The notes beneath the pieces are model-generated. The model was not told where the DNA came from. It made no database searches and saw only the letters and a list, made by a program, of their open reading frames with translations. A DNA stretch of 46,445 bases from assembly GCF_003970495.1 (NCBI RefSeq), contig NZ_RXWW01000042.1, forward strand, positions 26,613 to 73,057, given 5' to 3'. Each line of letters starts with the position of its first letter. Position 1 is the first letter of the stretch. A program made the translations under genes and the position numbers. Source of the stretch: Staphylococcus pasteuri. Lineage in GTDB: Bacteria; Bacillota; Bacilli; Staphylococcales; Staphylococcaceae. Shown one piece after another: positions 8,643 through 17,587 of the stretch.

Positions 8643-9566
8643 TTATTTTGTATATTTGATTTTTTCTCCTGATTGAATACGTCCTTGGAAATGTTTGATA
8701 CGACAATCTACTTCAAATCCACGCATCATCATTCCTTGTAATGGTGCTTGTACAAAATAATACACAGGCCAAAACATTTTCGGAATGTAATCAAATAGAT
8801 GTACTAAAACAATTGCATTACCTTTTAATAGACGGAACTCTAATTTCCCTTGTTTCTTCGCATTCGATTTAACTAATCTTCCACCAACTAATTGCAGTGT
8901 AATTAAATCTTTTTCAGTAATCATTCTTTTTAATATAGCTAAAGGCTTATTTTTATTTTTAACATAAATATAATAATAATCATTACTTTTATAAGTCTTT
9001 ACAATTGTACCTCTCGTTTTATCAAGCCAATTAAAAAAGTATTCTACAACTTGATTGAGCGTCCATTTTTTAGGAAGCACTATTTTCGTCGCAGTTCTGA
9101 CATCATCATACTTTGAAACTTGTAACTCAACATTAATATGTGGACGTTTTATTTCTAATTGTGTACGTTCAACAGGCACACCATATGCACCCAAACGTTC
9201 AATCGTTTGATTATCATTACGACTTCCTGGTATATATACTAGCTTTTTAACTTGATTTACTGCTGCTGCCCTTCCAAAATTGTCAGCAGCAATTAAATTC
9301 AAATCTCGCGCCGTCGCTTGTGTCAATTTTGCAGAGTTTTTAGTTGGATCTAAATAAAAAATAGCTATATCAATATTTTTCATAGATTCAACCACATCTT
9401 GATAATTAAAAATATCACTTTGTAGCCAAGTCATATTTGTCGTAGCTTCATGTTCTGGTTTAGGATACTTGGACAATACATATAATTCAGCATCTTCTTC
9501 AATAACTGAACTTAAATGTTTCCCAATATATCCTGTTCCGCCTGCTAAAAGTACTTTTGGTTTCAT
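8643..9566 (-). CDS. graX: GraX, NAD(P)-binding auxiliary protein of the GraRS system
   Basis: A Rossmann-fold protein of 307 aa of the atypical/extended short-chain dehydrogenase group. The nucleotide-binding GGTGYIGKH is at residues 9-17, and an N-terminal Rossmann part is followed by a poorly characterised C-terminal domain. In S. aureus GraX is a cofactor that interacts with GraR/GraS and modulates signalling. Its enzymatic substrate, if any, is unknown. The ATG at 9566 follows GGGAG. The gene is the first of graXRS and is divergent from the GNAT gene across a 124-bp promoter region. The gap to graR is only 13 bp. Confidence 0.88.
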   Translation of the reverse strand: MKPKVLLAGGTGYIGKHLSSVIEEDAELYVLSKYPKPEHEATTNMTWLQSDIFNYQDVVESMKNIDIAIFYLDPTKNSAKLTQATARDLNLIAADNFGRAAAVNQVKKLVYIPGSRNDNQTIERLGAYGVPVERTQLEIKRPHINVELQVSKYDDVRTATKIVLPKKWTLNQVVEYFFNWLDKTRGTIVKTYKSNDYYYIYVKNKNKPLAILKRMITEKDLITLQLVGGRLVKSNAKKQGKLEFRLLKGNAIVLVHLFDYIPKMFWPVYYFVQAPLQGMMMRGFEVDCRIKHFQGRIQSGEKIKYTK

Positions 9567-9690
9567 ATTTTAACTCCCTTGTGTATAATCTACACTCCAA
9601 CTGTATTATTGCACGATTTAAAGCAATCTTAACTTATTTATATTATAATATAGAAGTAATCGAAACTTAAATGAATATAGGAGTGTTTTC

Positions 9691-10197
9691 ATGCCTCACG
9701 CTATTCGTGAAATTAGTATAAAAGACGTAGACAATTTTATTGAATTACTTACCAAAATTTATGATGAATCTGAATTTACTTTCTACAACCCTGGTGAATA
9801 CGCACCTACTACTTCTGAAGTTATTAAAAGATTAGAAGATTATATTACTTCTTCATCTAAAGCCATTTATGTTGCTGAAAGTGATGAACAACTTGTTGGC
9901 TATGCATTTGTAGGAACAGAAACATATGAACGAACACGCCATGAAGCTATCATCTATTTAGGTGTTAAAAAACTTTATCAACAACATGGTGTTGGACAAG
10001 CTTTAATTAATGCAATTGAAGCTTGGTCACTCAACCACAATATCCGCCGTATCGAAGCTACTGTTGTGACAGAAAACGATAGTGCAGTCAATTTGTTTAA
10101 AAGTACTGGGTTCCAAATTGAAGGCGAATTAAAGGATAAGTTATTTATTAATAATAAATATTACAATGAATATGTGATGGCCAAAATTTTAAATTAA
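9691..10197 (+). CDS. GNAT family N-acetyltransferase
   Basis: A cytoplasmic acetyl-CoA-dependent acetyltransferase of 168 aa. The GNAT core includes motif A with the pyrophosphate-binding QQHGVGQA near residues 110-117 and the preceding strand EAIIYLGV. The late motif ENDSAVNLFKSTGFQIEG (about 128-146) is typical of the family. AGGAG lies ten bases before the ATG. Resemblance to RimI/PhnO-like and Pat-type enzymes is general, so the substrate cannot be assigned. It is a single-gene unit, divergent from graX, with a very strong terminator shared with the convergent esterase gene. Confidence 0.85.
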   Translation: MPHAIREISIKDVDNFIELLTKIYDESEFTFYNPGEYAPTTSEVIKRLEDYITSSSKAIYVAESDEQLVGYAFVGTETYERTRHEAIIYLGVKKLYQQHGVGQALINAIEAWSLNHNIRRIEATVVTENDSAVNLFKSTGFQIEGELKDKLFINNKYYNEYVMAKILN

Positions 10198-10271
10198 TGC
10201 TAATCTCTGTATATTAAATATTATCATAAAATGTATTTAAACAACGTAAAGTAAAATTCCATCATGTATAG

Positions 10272-10316
10272 AAAATACCGTTAAAACACATATTTCAAGT
10301 GTTTTAACGGTATTTT
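10272..10316. terminator. Bidirectional terminator, GNAT gene / esterase gene
   Basis: A perfect 18-bp inverted repeat (AAAATACCGTTAAAACAC and its complement) with a 9-base loop between two convergent genes. The arms end in A/T tracts on both strands. Confidence 0.92.
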
Positions 10317-10327
10317 CATTATAATAA

Positions 10328-11377
10328 CTATTCACTAAATGGATCTAATTGAACATCTTGGTTTATATTATTGTTTCCATTTGTGTTTGATTCATTGTTA
10401 CGTTCAACACCTGAAGAAGAAGTATTTCTACTTAAAAATAATAAGACGCGCTTAATATTTTCTTTTGACTCAGGTTTTTCTAAATGAAATTGGTATTGAT
10501 GATGTAAATGGTGAGACCCATTATAAAATAATGTATCTACTGGTACATCTTTTTCTTTAAGTTTTTTATAAAAATCAATATTTTGACTATAAAAAGGATC
10601 TGCATCTCCTACAGATAAGAAAGTTGGTGGATATTTATTAGTCACTTGATTTATTGTGGACATTTGAGATAAATTTTTAAAATTACTTTCCCAATTTGTC
10701 ATACCAGTATAACTTCTCATAAATAATTGTATTCTCGGAAATTCTGTCGCTTTTACAGTTTTCATATCATAGAAACCACCAAAGAATATCGCTGCTTTAA
10801 TTTGTGAAGGTTTGAATTCTGGTTCAAATTTCATTTCATCTCTTAATGATTTGTTTGTTTGCATTGCAACATATTGACTAGTTAATTGTGCACCAGCTGA
10901 ATCACCGCCAATAATCACTTGATCAAAATCAATTGGTAAATCATGTTCATTAGTTTTGATAAATTTAACAGCCTTATTCATTTGTTCAATTGGTGTTGGA
11001 TATTTATATTGTGGTGCTAAAGCGTAATTGACGTTGACAACAATATAACCTTGTTCAGCAATTTTAGATAATAAAGGATTTTTATATTGTTTATCTCCTG
11101 CAATAAAGCCACCACCGTGCATCCAAAAAATAACAGGTAATTTACTATCTTTACTCATGTCTGATGGCATAATAATATCCAATTTACTATTTGGAACACC
11201 TTGGCCGTATGAAATATTTTGCAATAATTTAACATTTTTATTATTTATTTGGACTTTTTCTTTATTTTGGTGATTATGTTCTTGATCATAATGTTTTTTT
11301 AATAGTAGTCCTATACAAACACTAACGATTAAAATAACACATATCGTAATAAACAACCATTTATGTTTTGCCTTCAT
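10328..11377 (-). CDS. Membrane-anchored alpha/beta hydrolase (HSL-type esterase)
   Basis: A carboxylesterase-like protein. I start it at the ATG at 11377 (349 aa), preceded by GAGGGG; a GTG/ATG six codons upstream would overlap that site. A single N-terminal hydrophobic segment (about 8-26) with a following Lys/His-rich stretch suggests an outward-facing anchored enzyme. The hormone-sensitive-lipase features are visible: oxyanion motif HGGG (in WMHGGGFIAG), nucleophile in GGDSAGAQ, acid in GDADPFY and histidine in GSHHLHH. The last 35 residues are Asn/Ser-rich and probably disordered. S. aureus has an orthologue at the same place (SA0610 region), often called lipase or esterase. Its natural substrate is unknown. 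Confidence 0.85.
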   Translation of the reverse strand: MKAKHKWLFITICVILIVSVCIGLLLKKHYDQEHNHQNKEKVQINNKNVKLLQNISYGQGVPNSKLDIIMPSDMSKDSKLPVIFWMHGGGFIAGDKQYKNPLLSKIAEQGYIVVNVNYALAPQYKYPTPIEQMNKAVKFIKTNEHDLPIDFDQVIIGGDSAGAQLTSQYVAMQTNKSLRDEMKFEPEFKPSQIKAAIFFGGFYDMKTVKATEFPRIQLFMRSYTGMTNWESNFKNLSQMSTINQVTNKYPPTFLSVGDADPFYSQNIDFYKKLKEKDVPVDTLFYNGSHHLHHQYQFHLEKPESKENIKRVLLFLSRNTSSSGVERNNESNTNGNNNINQDVQLDPFSE

Positions 11378-11440
11378 GATTGATTGTCCCCTCATAAAAC
11401 TTTACTTATATTATAAATTAAAATCTTAACTTTATTTAAA

Positions 11441-11481
11441 AAAAGCAATTCATCTTTAATTGAATAAGATGAATTGCTTTT
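11441..11481 (-). terminator. Terminator of the YkvI-like gene
   Basis: A 16-bp perfect inverted repeat (AAAAGCAATTCATCTT and its complement) about 50 bp after the stop. On the minus strand it runs into a T tract. Confidence 0.9.
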
Positions 11482-11531
11482 AAGGTTAAATCAATCATAT
11501 TCAATTGTAAAGTGCATTTACTTTTTTATAA

Positions 11532-12599
11532 TTAAGCAATATGATCTTTATCATCACTTTTACGTTTATAATATTTTACAAGCACTGCAACAACTATAAA
11601 TAAACCAACAATTCCCATGATGTTGTATAAATAATTAATTAAGTCTGCAAATCCTACGAAACTTAAAATATAAGCAGCAATCATCATGATAATAATAAAT
11701 AGATGATATTTCTTACTATATGGTTCTGTGAATCGTGCAGCAAATGAATAACATAAACCTAAGATTGTATTGTACATTACAGCTAGCATAATAATAGTTA
11801 ATACTAAACCAATCCAAGGATTAATTGCATTCGCTAAGTTTAATGTAGGTATCGCAGCATCTTTAATTTTTGGATATTCTGCTTGTAATGCAAAATTAAT
11901 CAATGCAAGTAAGATTGTGTATACAATACCACCGAATAATGCTCCAGCACCTGATACTTTTCGTTTAGATGCATCACCGCCAATAGCAACAACTGTACTA
12001 AATCCTACCGCGAAGGCGAGTCCTCCGTATTGGATACCTTTTAAAATACCAAATATAACACTTGGTTTATCTACTGTTTGATTAACATCACTTAATGGCA
12101 CTGAACCATTAAATAAATAATACACTGCTACTAATACTACTATTACAATTAAAAATGGAGTAACAATTCCTAGAGCTCTTACAATTTTATCGAAATCAAG
12201 TAATAGTGTGCCGTAAATGACAACTGTCATTATCAAAGCACCTAGCCAAACAGGAATATGAAAGCTTTCCTGGAATGTTGAACCTGAACCAGCAATCATT
12301 GTAACGGCAATTCCAAATAAAAAGAACACAAGAATATAATCAAATATTTTACTGAATTTTTCACCGAAAACATATTGTAGCGTTGATTCATGGTTTGTAG
12401 CTTCAAAAGCCGTACCTATTTTAGCTACTTGTCTACCTATAAAACCTAAAATTAAACCTGATAATAATACACCAATATATGACCATAAGCCATATGGTGT
12501 GAAGAATTGCATTACTTCTTGACCGGTTGAAAATCCTGCGCCGACTACTATGCCGACATAGGCGAAACCAATTTTGACAGCTTCTTTATTCAGCCCCAT
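11532..12599 (-). CDS. YkvI family membrane protein (APC-superfamily-like transporter)
   Basis: A polytopic membrane protein of 355 aa with about ten hydrophobic helices, similar to Bacillus YkvI and distantly to branched-chain amino acid permeases. The N-terminal motif GIVVGAGFSTGQEVMQFF (about 16-33) is the family hallmark, with an unwound-helix Gly-rich pattern as in LeuT-fold transporters. A second Gly-rich stretch, GLAFAVGFST, is near residue 195. The C-terminus is short, charged and cytoplasmic (KRKSDDKD). GGAGG precedes the ATG. It is a single-gene unit with its own terminator. The transported substrate is unknown. Confidence 0.8.
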   Translation of the reverse strand: MGLNKEAVKIGFAYVGIVVGAGFSTGQEVMQFFTPYGLWSYIGVLLSGLILGFIGRQVAKIGTAFEATNHESTLQYVFGEKFSKIFDYILVFFLFGIAVTMIAGSGSTFQESFHIPVWLGALIMTVVIYGTLLLDFDKIVRALGIVTPFLIVIVVLVAVYYLFNGSVPLSDVNQTVDKPSVIFGILKGIQYGGLAFAVGFSTVVAIGGDASKRKVSGAGALFGGIVYTILLALINFALQAEYPKIKDAAIPTLNLANAINPWIGLVLTIIMLAVMYNTILGLCYSFAARFTEPYSKKYHLFIIIMMIAAYILSFVGFADLINYLYNIMGIVGLFIVVAVLVKYYKRKSDDKDHIA

Positions 12600-12783
12600 G
12601 AAAAAATAACCTCCTTCATTTTACACACGTTGAATTATAACGTACTGCTTTTTAATTGCAACCCAATCCATGTAGCTAAAAATAGCTTAAATTCCCAATT
12701 TAGACTTTGATATCAAGCATTTTCGGATATTCACTAAATTCAAATTTTAAATTTTCTAAACATTCAATCAATTTATTTACTAT

Positions 12784-12822
12784 TAAAAAAACCACTGAAT
12801 TGATTTTACACAATTCAATGGT
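12784..12822 (-). terminator. Terminator of the 166-aa unknown gene
   Basis: On the minus strand, ACCATTGAATTG pairs with CAATTCAGTGGT (one G-U) and is followed by a run of seven T. Confidence 0.85.
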
Positions 12823-12853
12823 ATTTACAAAAATAAGTCAAAATATTAGATTT

Positions 12854-13354
12854 TTAACGCGCATCTCGATGTTGATTTAACTCATTAATATCAACTACTA
12901 CGTTGTCCATGCGTTTCGCTGTATCTTTTAATACGTTACGAGCTACATTATTGTTTGGATCTAATTTAAGAATTCGTTTAGCTATATCAAAAGCCTTTTT
13001 ATCAGAAATAACGGGCTCTGGAATTGCATGTAGTAACAGCATTTGTAATAAGCTTTTAACTTCATTTCCGTCAGTAAGTTTTATGGATGAATCTGCATGA
13101 TAATATGCAGAGTGTAAAGCACCTTCATAGTCACTAAGTGGATAAACAAGAAGTAAAAATGCTAAATCGTGCATTTCAGGTGTTTCTTCCACTTTCATCA
13201 TATCTAAAATACAAGTATAGAACATCATACTTTCTACTTCATGTGCACTTGAAATATATGCTTCTTCAAATTCCATAAAATCTGTTTCGGACATTAATTG
13301 TCTTACTAAATCAAACTCGCCATTCAATACATGTTTTTTTATAAGATGTTGCAT
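12854..13354 (-). CDS. Conserved staphylococcal protein of unknown function
   Basis: An acidic, helix-rich cytoplasmic protein of 166 aa with no signal or membrane segment. Regularly spaced Leu/Ala pairs and repeated acidic helices, such as EFDLVRQLMSE and KKAFDIAKRILKLDPNN, resemble TPR-like helical hairpins. The LDPNN turn is typical of a TPR end, but I cannot demonstrate a repeat. A good GGAGG lies about eight bases before the ATG. The gene stands alone, with its own terminator, between the YkvI-like gene and dhaKLM. An orthologue sits at this place in S. aureus (recalled as SA0608). I do not recognise a function. Confidence 0.75.
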   Translation of the reverse strand: MQHLIKKHVLNGEFDLVRQLMSETDFMEFEEAYISSAHEVESMMFYTCILDMMKVEETPEMHDLAFLLLVYPLSDYEGALHSAYYHADSSIKLTDGNEVKSLLQMLLLHAIPEPVISDKKAFDIAKRILKLDPNNNVARNVLKDTAKRMDNVVVDINELNQHRDAR

Positions 13355-13469
13355 GGCAATGTCCTCCTATTAGCCAGATTTTATCGTACATTTAATATTA
13401 ATCATATCACATATAATCTTAACTTTCATTTCAAAAAATAAAATTCAACTTAATAAATGATAATTTCAT

Positions 13470-13832
13470 TTAAAATGATGTTTGTTTTACTTCATCAAGA
13501 GCATCAGACATACTTCCACCTATTGATAATTTAACTGCTGCTGTAAAACTTCCTTCTACTATTGGCGCGTCTACTTTAACAATTTTATATGGCCCATCAT
13601 ACATATCTATAGCCATATCAATATTCATTTCTGATGATCCAATATCATAAAAGCATAATGCATCTTCTTCTAGTCCATTAATTAATTGCTGTACTGTATC
13701 AAAAGATGTACCAATATCTCCATTTACACCACCATTAGCTACTACATTAACATCTGATGCCATTTGTTGTAATAATGCTTTAGTGCCATTAGCTATAGCT
13801 TCACTATGACTAATGATTACAATTGTCGTCAT
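13470..13832 (-). CDS. dhaM: PTS-dependent dihydroxyacetone kinase phosphotransferase subunit DhaM
   Basis: A 120-aa EIIA(Man)-type domain that takes phosphate from HPr and passes it to the ADP bound on DhaL. The phospho-accepting histidine is H9 in IISHSEAIANG. The later VKLSIGGSMSDALDEV region matches the family end. It is a stand-alone EIIA domain without the HPr or EI-like extensions of E. coli DhaM, as usual in Firmicutes. The start codon overlaps the dhaL stop by one base (TAATG), so translation is coupled. It is the last gene of dhaKLM. No clear terminator hairpin was found within 100 bp. Confidence 0.92.
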   Translation of the reverse strand: MTTIVIISHSEAIANGTKALLQQMASDVNVVANGGVNGDIGTSFDTVQQLINGLEEDALCFYDIGSSEMNIDMAIDMYDGPYKIVKVDAPIVEGSFTAAVKLSIGGSMSDALDEVKQTSF

Positions 13833-14410
13833 TATCTTTCATCTCCTATTAATGCATTTAAAACATAAACCATACTTTGTGCGCCCGGATCCATATATCC
13901 TTTAGAAGCCTCTTTATAATATGAAGCACGTCCCTTTGTTGCAACCATATCAATAGTCTCGTCTGCAAAACTTTGTAGTCGCTCTAAATTAACTTTTTCG
14001 TCTGCTTTAACCGCTTCGAATGTTCGTGCTACAACATCATACATTGTCTTTTCGTTTAGTTCAACCTTGCCACGTTTAGCGATAGCTTCGGTAAATGTTT
14101 CAAGTAAAGTTACTAAGTTATCGTGGTCAATATCATCACTAACGACTTCTGCCATTTTAACAAAACTAAACCCGTATAAGGGCCCTGAGGCACCGCCAAT
14201 ATTGGACATTAGTGTCATGCCAGTAGATTTAAATAAATTTTTCATTGAACTGTCGTCTACTTTATCTTTTAAATTTTCGAATCCTCTTAACATATTTACA
14301 CCATGGTCTCCATCACCAATAGCTCTATCAAGTTCTGTTAATGTATCTTCTTGTTCTTTAAACGTATTTTCTAATTCTAATAAGTGTTGTTTCGTTGTAT
14401 TAATATCCAT
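13832..14410 (-). CDS. dhaL: Dihydroxyacetone kinase ADP-binding subunit DhaL
   Basis: A 192-aa helical-barrel subunit holding ADP-Mg as a coenzyme for phosphoryl transfer to dihydroxyacetone. The Mg-binding aspartates lie in AIGDGDHGVNM near residues 29-39. The nucleotide-binding loop SNIGGASGPLYG is near residue 70, and the C-terminal signature KGRASYYKEASKGYMDPGA near 158-178. AGGAGGG precedes the ATG. It lies 29 bp after dhaK and is coupled to dhaM. The complex feeds dihydroxyacetone into glycolysis as its phosphate, at the cost of PEP. Confidence 0.94.
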   Translation of the reverse strand: MDINTTKQHLLELENTFKEQEDTLTELDRAIGDGDHGVNMLRGFENLKDKVDDSSMKNLFKSTGMTLMSNIGGASGPLYGFSFVKMAEVVSDDIDHDNLVTLLETFTEAIAKRGKVELNEKTMYDVVARTFEAVKADEKVNLERLQSFADETIDMVATKGRASYYKEASKGYMDPGAQSMVYVLNALIGDER

Positions 14411-14439
14411 TATTAGCCCTCCTTGTTATTTTTTATTGA

Positions 14440-15408
14440 TTAAGCGTTAAAATATCGACTAGTCGTTGGTGCAAGTAATGCTTCTAGGAGTTTTTCAGAA
14501 TAAGGTACGATTGTGATTGAAAATCCTTGCATATCTAATGATGTCATATAATCTCCCACATACCAATGTTTCACATTTACATTTTGAGCCTCAAAGTATT
14601 TTTTGATATATGACGTTGTAATGTTCAGTTCAGACAATGGTGTGCCACCCATACCATTGACCATTACGATAACATTCTCAGTCTCAACTTCTTTTAACAA
14701 TGCATCACCTAAATGCTTCACAATGTCATCAATAGACTCCATTTTTTGACGATGTAGTCCTTTTTCACCATGAATACCAATACCAATTTCAATATCATTT
14801 TCATTTATATCAAATCCATATTTACCAGTTGTTGGTACCATTGGTGGTGTTAATGCCATTCCAATACTTTTAATAGTAGGTAATATATTTTCAACTTTAG
14901 ATTTAATATCCGCTAACGACTCGCCATTCTCTGATAAATAACCCGCATATTTATGAATGAAGACTGTACCAGCAACTCCACGACGCTGTTCTACATCAGA
15001 TACAGCAATATCATCCTTAACAACAACCATATCTACATTAATATCTTCCATTTCGGCCATTTCTTGAGCCATTTCAAAATTCATTACATCTCCAGCATAA
15101 TTTTTAACAATTAATAATACGCCATCACCAGTATCAACATATTTAATAGCTTCTAAAATTTTATCTGGCGTTGGAGAAGTAAATACCTCACCACATACCG
15201 CAGCATCAAGCATACCTTGTGCAACATATCCAGCATGTGCAGGTTCATGACCGCTCCCTCCACCTGAAACGAGTGCTACACCTGATGTCTTTTTATCTTT
15301 TTTAACAATGATTGTATCTTCAATAATATCTAGCTCAGGATGTGCAATTAAAAATCCATCAAGCATATCACTTAAAAAGTCTTGTTTATCTTTAATTAGT
15401 TTCTTCAT
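14440..15408 (-). CDS. dhaK: Dihydroxyacetone kinase substrate-binding subunit DhaK
   Basis: The subunit that binds dihydroxyacetone covalently through a histidine. I start it at the ATG at 15408 (322 aa), eight bases after AAAGGAGGG; the frame extends eight codons further but without a site of its own. Landmarks are the GSGHEPAHAGY loop near residues 52-62 and GIGIHGEKG near 215-223, whose histidine is expected to be the hemiaminal-forming residue. It is the first gene of dhaKLM. A near-perfect cre site and a TATAAT lie 30-60 bp upstream, suggesting CcpA repression in glucose. Confidence 0.94.
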   Translation of the reverse strand: MKKLIKDKQDFLSDMLDGFLIAHPELDIIEDTIIVKKDKKTSGVALVSGGGSGHEPAHAGYVAQGMLDAAVCGEVFTSPTPDKILEAIKYVDTGDGVLLIVKNYAGDVMNFEMAQEMAEMEDINVDMVVVKDDIAVSDVEQRRGVAGTVFIHKYAGYLSENGESLADIKSKVENILPTIKSIGMALTPPMVPTTGKYGFDINENDIEIGIGIHGEKGLHRQKMESIDDIVKHLGDALLKEVETENVIVMVNGMGGTPLSELNITTSYIKKYFEAQNVNVKHWYVGDYMTSLDMQGFSITIVPYSEKLLEALLAPTTSRYFNA

Positions 15409-15436
15409 TGTTAGCCCTCCTTTGTCATTCATGTCT

Positions 15437-15442
15437 ATTATA
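15437..15442 (-). promoter_or_regulatory. -10 of dhaKLM promoter
   Basis: A perfect TATAAT on the minus strand about 30 bp before dhaK. The -35 is poor and its position is covered by the cre site. Confidence 0.5.
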
Positions 15443-15455
15443 AATCAACCCTTTT

Positions 15456-15469
15456 AGAAAACGTTAACA
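15456..15469. promoter_or_regulatory. cre (CcpA) site upstream of dhaKLM
   Basis: AGAAAACGTTAACA matches the Gram-positive cre consensus TGWAANCGNTNWCA at 13 of 14 positions (only the first base differs). It overlaps the region where the -35 of the dha promoter should lie, a position for repression by CcpA-HPr(Ser-P). Confidence 0.6.
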
Positions 15470-15481
15470 ATATACATAACA

Positions 15482-15514
15482 AAAGAGCGAAGCCTCCTAA
15501 AGACTTCACTCTTT
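15482..15514 (-). terminator. Terminator of fhuCBG
   Basis: Arms AAAGAGCGAAG and CTTCACTCTTT pair (one G-U in the minus-strand RNA) just after the fhuG stop, with a short T run. Confidence 0.75.
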
Positions 15515-15524
15515 TTCACACAAT

Positions 15525-16541
15525 TTATACACTTTTAGTTTTATACATAAGATATAAGAAATAAGGTGCTCCAATAATAGCGACTATAATACCCGCTGGT
15601 ACGCCAGTTGGTTCTAAAATAACTTTACCAAAAGTATCTGAGAATACTAATAGGAATGCGCCAACTAGTACTGCTATTGGTAAAAATAATTGATGACGTG
15701 GACCAACGATTCGTTTAGCTATGTGTGGTCCCATTAATCCAATAAATGATATAGAACCAGCCACTGCAACAGCTACTGAGGAAAGTACGACTGCAACAAA
15801 GAATAACACCATACGTTCTTTGCCCACTTTAACGCCTAATCCTTTAGCTACATGTTCGTGTGTATTAATAATATTAAGTTCATTAGATTTATAAAATAAA
15901 TAAGGTAATATCACAATAATCCATGGTAAAAAGGCAGCGACGAATATCCATTCATCTCCCCATATATTACCTGCAAACCATGTAGCAATAAATTCAGATT
16001 GATCTTCATCAAATTTTGACATTAAAGTGATTGAACCACCATATAATGCGGTTTGCATACCTACACCAATTAATACCATACTTGAAGGTGTGACACCATT
16101 TCGCTGATTAATACTAAACATAAATATAACTAACGCAGTTGCTACACCACCTATGACACTAATAAGGGGTAATACATAGACAAAATTGTCAGGTTTTATT
16201 TGTCCTATCGTAATAAATAAGGCAATAGCAAAACCACCACCAGCATTAATACCTAAGATACCTGGTTCAGCTATTGGATTTTTCGTGACACTTTGAACAA
16301 TTGCGCCACTCATACTTAAAGCAGCTCCTGCTAGAATAGTAATCAACATTCGGGGCAGTCTAAAATCCACCAAAATGAGTGTATCTGTATAGTCGCCCTG
16401 ACCAGTCAATATTTTAAAGAATTTACTTACTGGTATATTATATTCACCGGAGGCTACGCTCCACGTACAAGCTAAAAAGACTAATATTACAAACGTAATA
16501 AACGTGATGATTTGTTTGCGTCTTAACTTACTGTCTATCAT
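15525..16541 (-). CDS. fhuG: Ferric hydroxamate ABC transporter permease FhuG
   Basis: A FecCD-family permease of 338 aa with about nine to ten membrane helices. The conserved loop GSISFIGLMGPHIAKRIVG (about 262-280) docks on the ATPase. The early Gly-rich segment GAALSMSGAIVQSVTKNPIAEPGILGINAG is typical of siderophore permeases. It begins by a 4-bp ATGA overlap with fhuB. FhuB and FhuG form a heterodimer and import ferric hydroxamate siderophores with FhuC. No binding lipoprotein (FhuD) lies nearby; in S. aureus the FhuD proteins are encoded elsewhere. Confidence 0.93.
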   Translation of the reverse strand: MIDSKLRRKQIITFITFVILVFLACTWSVASGEYNIPVSKFFKILTGQGDYTDTLILVDFRLPRMLITILAGAALSMSGAIVQSVTKNPIAEPGILGINAGGGFAIALFITIGQIKPDNFVYVLPLISVIGGVATALVIFMFSINQRNGVTPSSMVLIGVGMQTALYGGSITLMSKFDEDQSEFIATWFAGNIWGDEWIFVAAFLPWIIVILPYLFYKSNELNIINTHEHVAKGLGVKVGKERMVLFFVAVVLSSVAVAVAGSISFIGLMGPHIAKRIVGPRHQLFLPIAVLVGAFLLVFSDTFGKVILEPTGVPAGIIVAIIGAPYFLYLMYKTKSV

Positions 16542-17542
16542 ATAGAACGTCCCCCTCTTTTAACTAAATATAAGAAGTAAGGAACGCCAATAAATGAAAT
16601 AATTGCACCTACAGGCGCGCCACCTAAATATCTTGCTAACATATCAGCTACTAACATTAAAATACCACCTAATAAAGCAGTCAAAGGTAACACTTTAGCA
16701 TAATCTGTTCCAATTAAAAATCTAACAATATGTGGCACCATTAAACCTACAAATGCAATTTGTCCTACCATTGAAACAGCAACACCAGCAAGTATCATTG
16801 ATAAAACTAATATCACAACACGAATTACTGTTACATTTTGTCCTAAACCTTTAGCTAAAGATTCTCCCAAGTTTAATATCGTTAATTGTTTACTCATCGT
16901 AAGAATAATAAGTAACGCAATTATAATGATAGGCGCAGTCCATATAATTTGAGACCATGTTGTACCTGATACACCACCGGCACTCCAAAATGTAAGAGAT
17001 TGGTTTAATCTAAATATGAGTGCTACACCTTGACTTAACGCAGTTAACATAGCACTTACAGCTGCACCAGCTAAAATAATACGCATAGGATTAAATCCGT
17101 CTTTTCTTGAACGGCCAATCATTAATACAATTGTTCCACCTAATAATGCACCAAGAAATCCTGCAATCATTAGTAATGTAAAAGGAGCTTCTGGATAAAA
17201 GGCATATGTCAGTGCTAATCCGAATGAAGCGCCAGAGTTTAATCCAATTAAACTTGGATCTGCCAAACTATTTTTCGTTACGCCTTGAATAACTGCACCT
17301 GCAACGGATAAAGCCATACCTACTAATATAGCACCTAAATCTCTAGGTATTCTAATTTCACTTATTACATTGTGTTGTTGGTTTTTTGGATTATAGTTGA
17401 AAATTGCATCTATTATAGTTGGAATATTAATTTTGGCATCACCATATAAAATAGATAAAAATAGCGCTATTGCTAGCACTATTATTCCACCTATTAAATA
17501 AGAGATAAATTTAACATTGCCCTTTTTGCTTGGATTTGACAT
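16538..17542 (-). CDS. fhuB: Ferric hydroxamate ABC transporter permease FhuB
   Basis: A FecCD-family permease, the partner of FhuG. I prefer the ATG at 17542 (334 aa) over the one at 17551, because AAAGGT is only a base or two from the latter. Helices number about nine to ten. It shows GMALSVAGAVIQGVTKNSLADPSLIGLNSG and the ATPase-docking loop GQIAFVGLMVPHIVRFLIG. The separate, half-size FhuB is the Gram-positive arrangement; the E. coli protein is a fused double-length one. The gap to fhuC is about 45 bp. It is co-regulated through the Fur box before fhuC. Confidence 0.92.
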   Translation of the reverse strand: MSNPSKKGNVKFISYLIGGIIVLAIALFLSILYGDAKINIPTIIDAIFNYNPKNQQHNVISEIRIPRDLGAILVGMALSVAGAVIQGVTKNSLADPSLIGLNSGASFGLALTYAFYPEAPFTLLMIAGFLGALLGGTIVLMIGRSRKDGFNPMRIILAGAAVSAMLTALSQGVALIFRLNQSLTFWSAGGVSGTTWSQIIWTAPIIIIALLIILTMSKQLTILNLGESLAKGLGQNVTVIRVVILVLSMILAGVAVSMVGQIAFVGLMVPHIVRFLIGTDYAKVLPLTALLGGILMLVADMLARYLGGAPVGAIISFIGVPYFLYLVKRGGRSI

Positions 17543-17587
17543 TATATTCATACCTTTTCTATATGATTTATATTTATCTATTACTTT

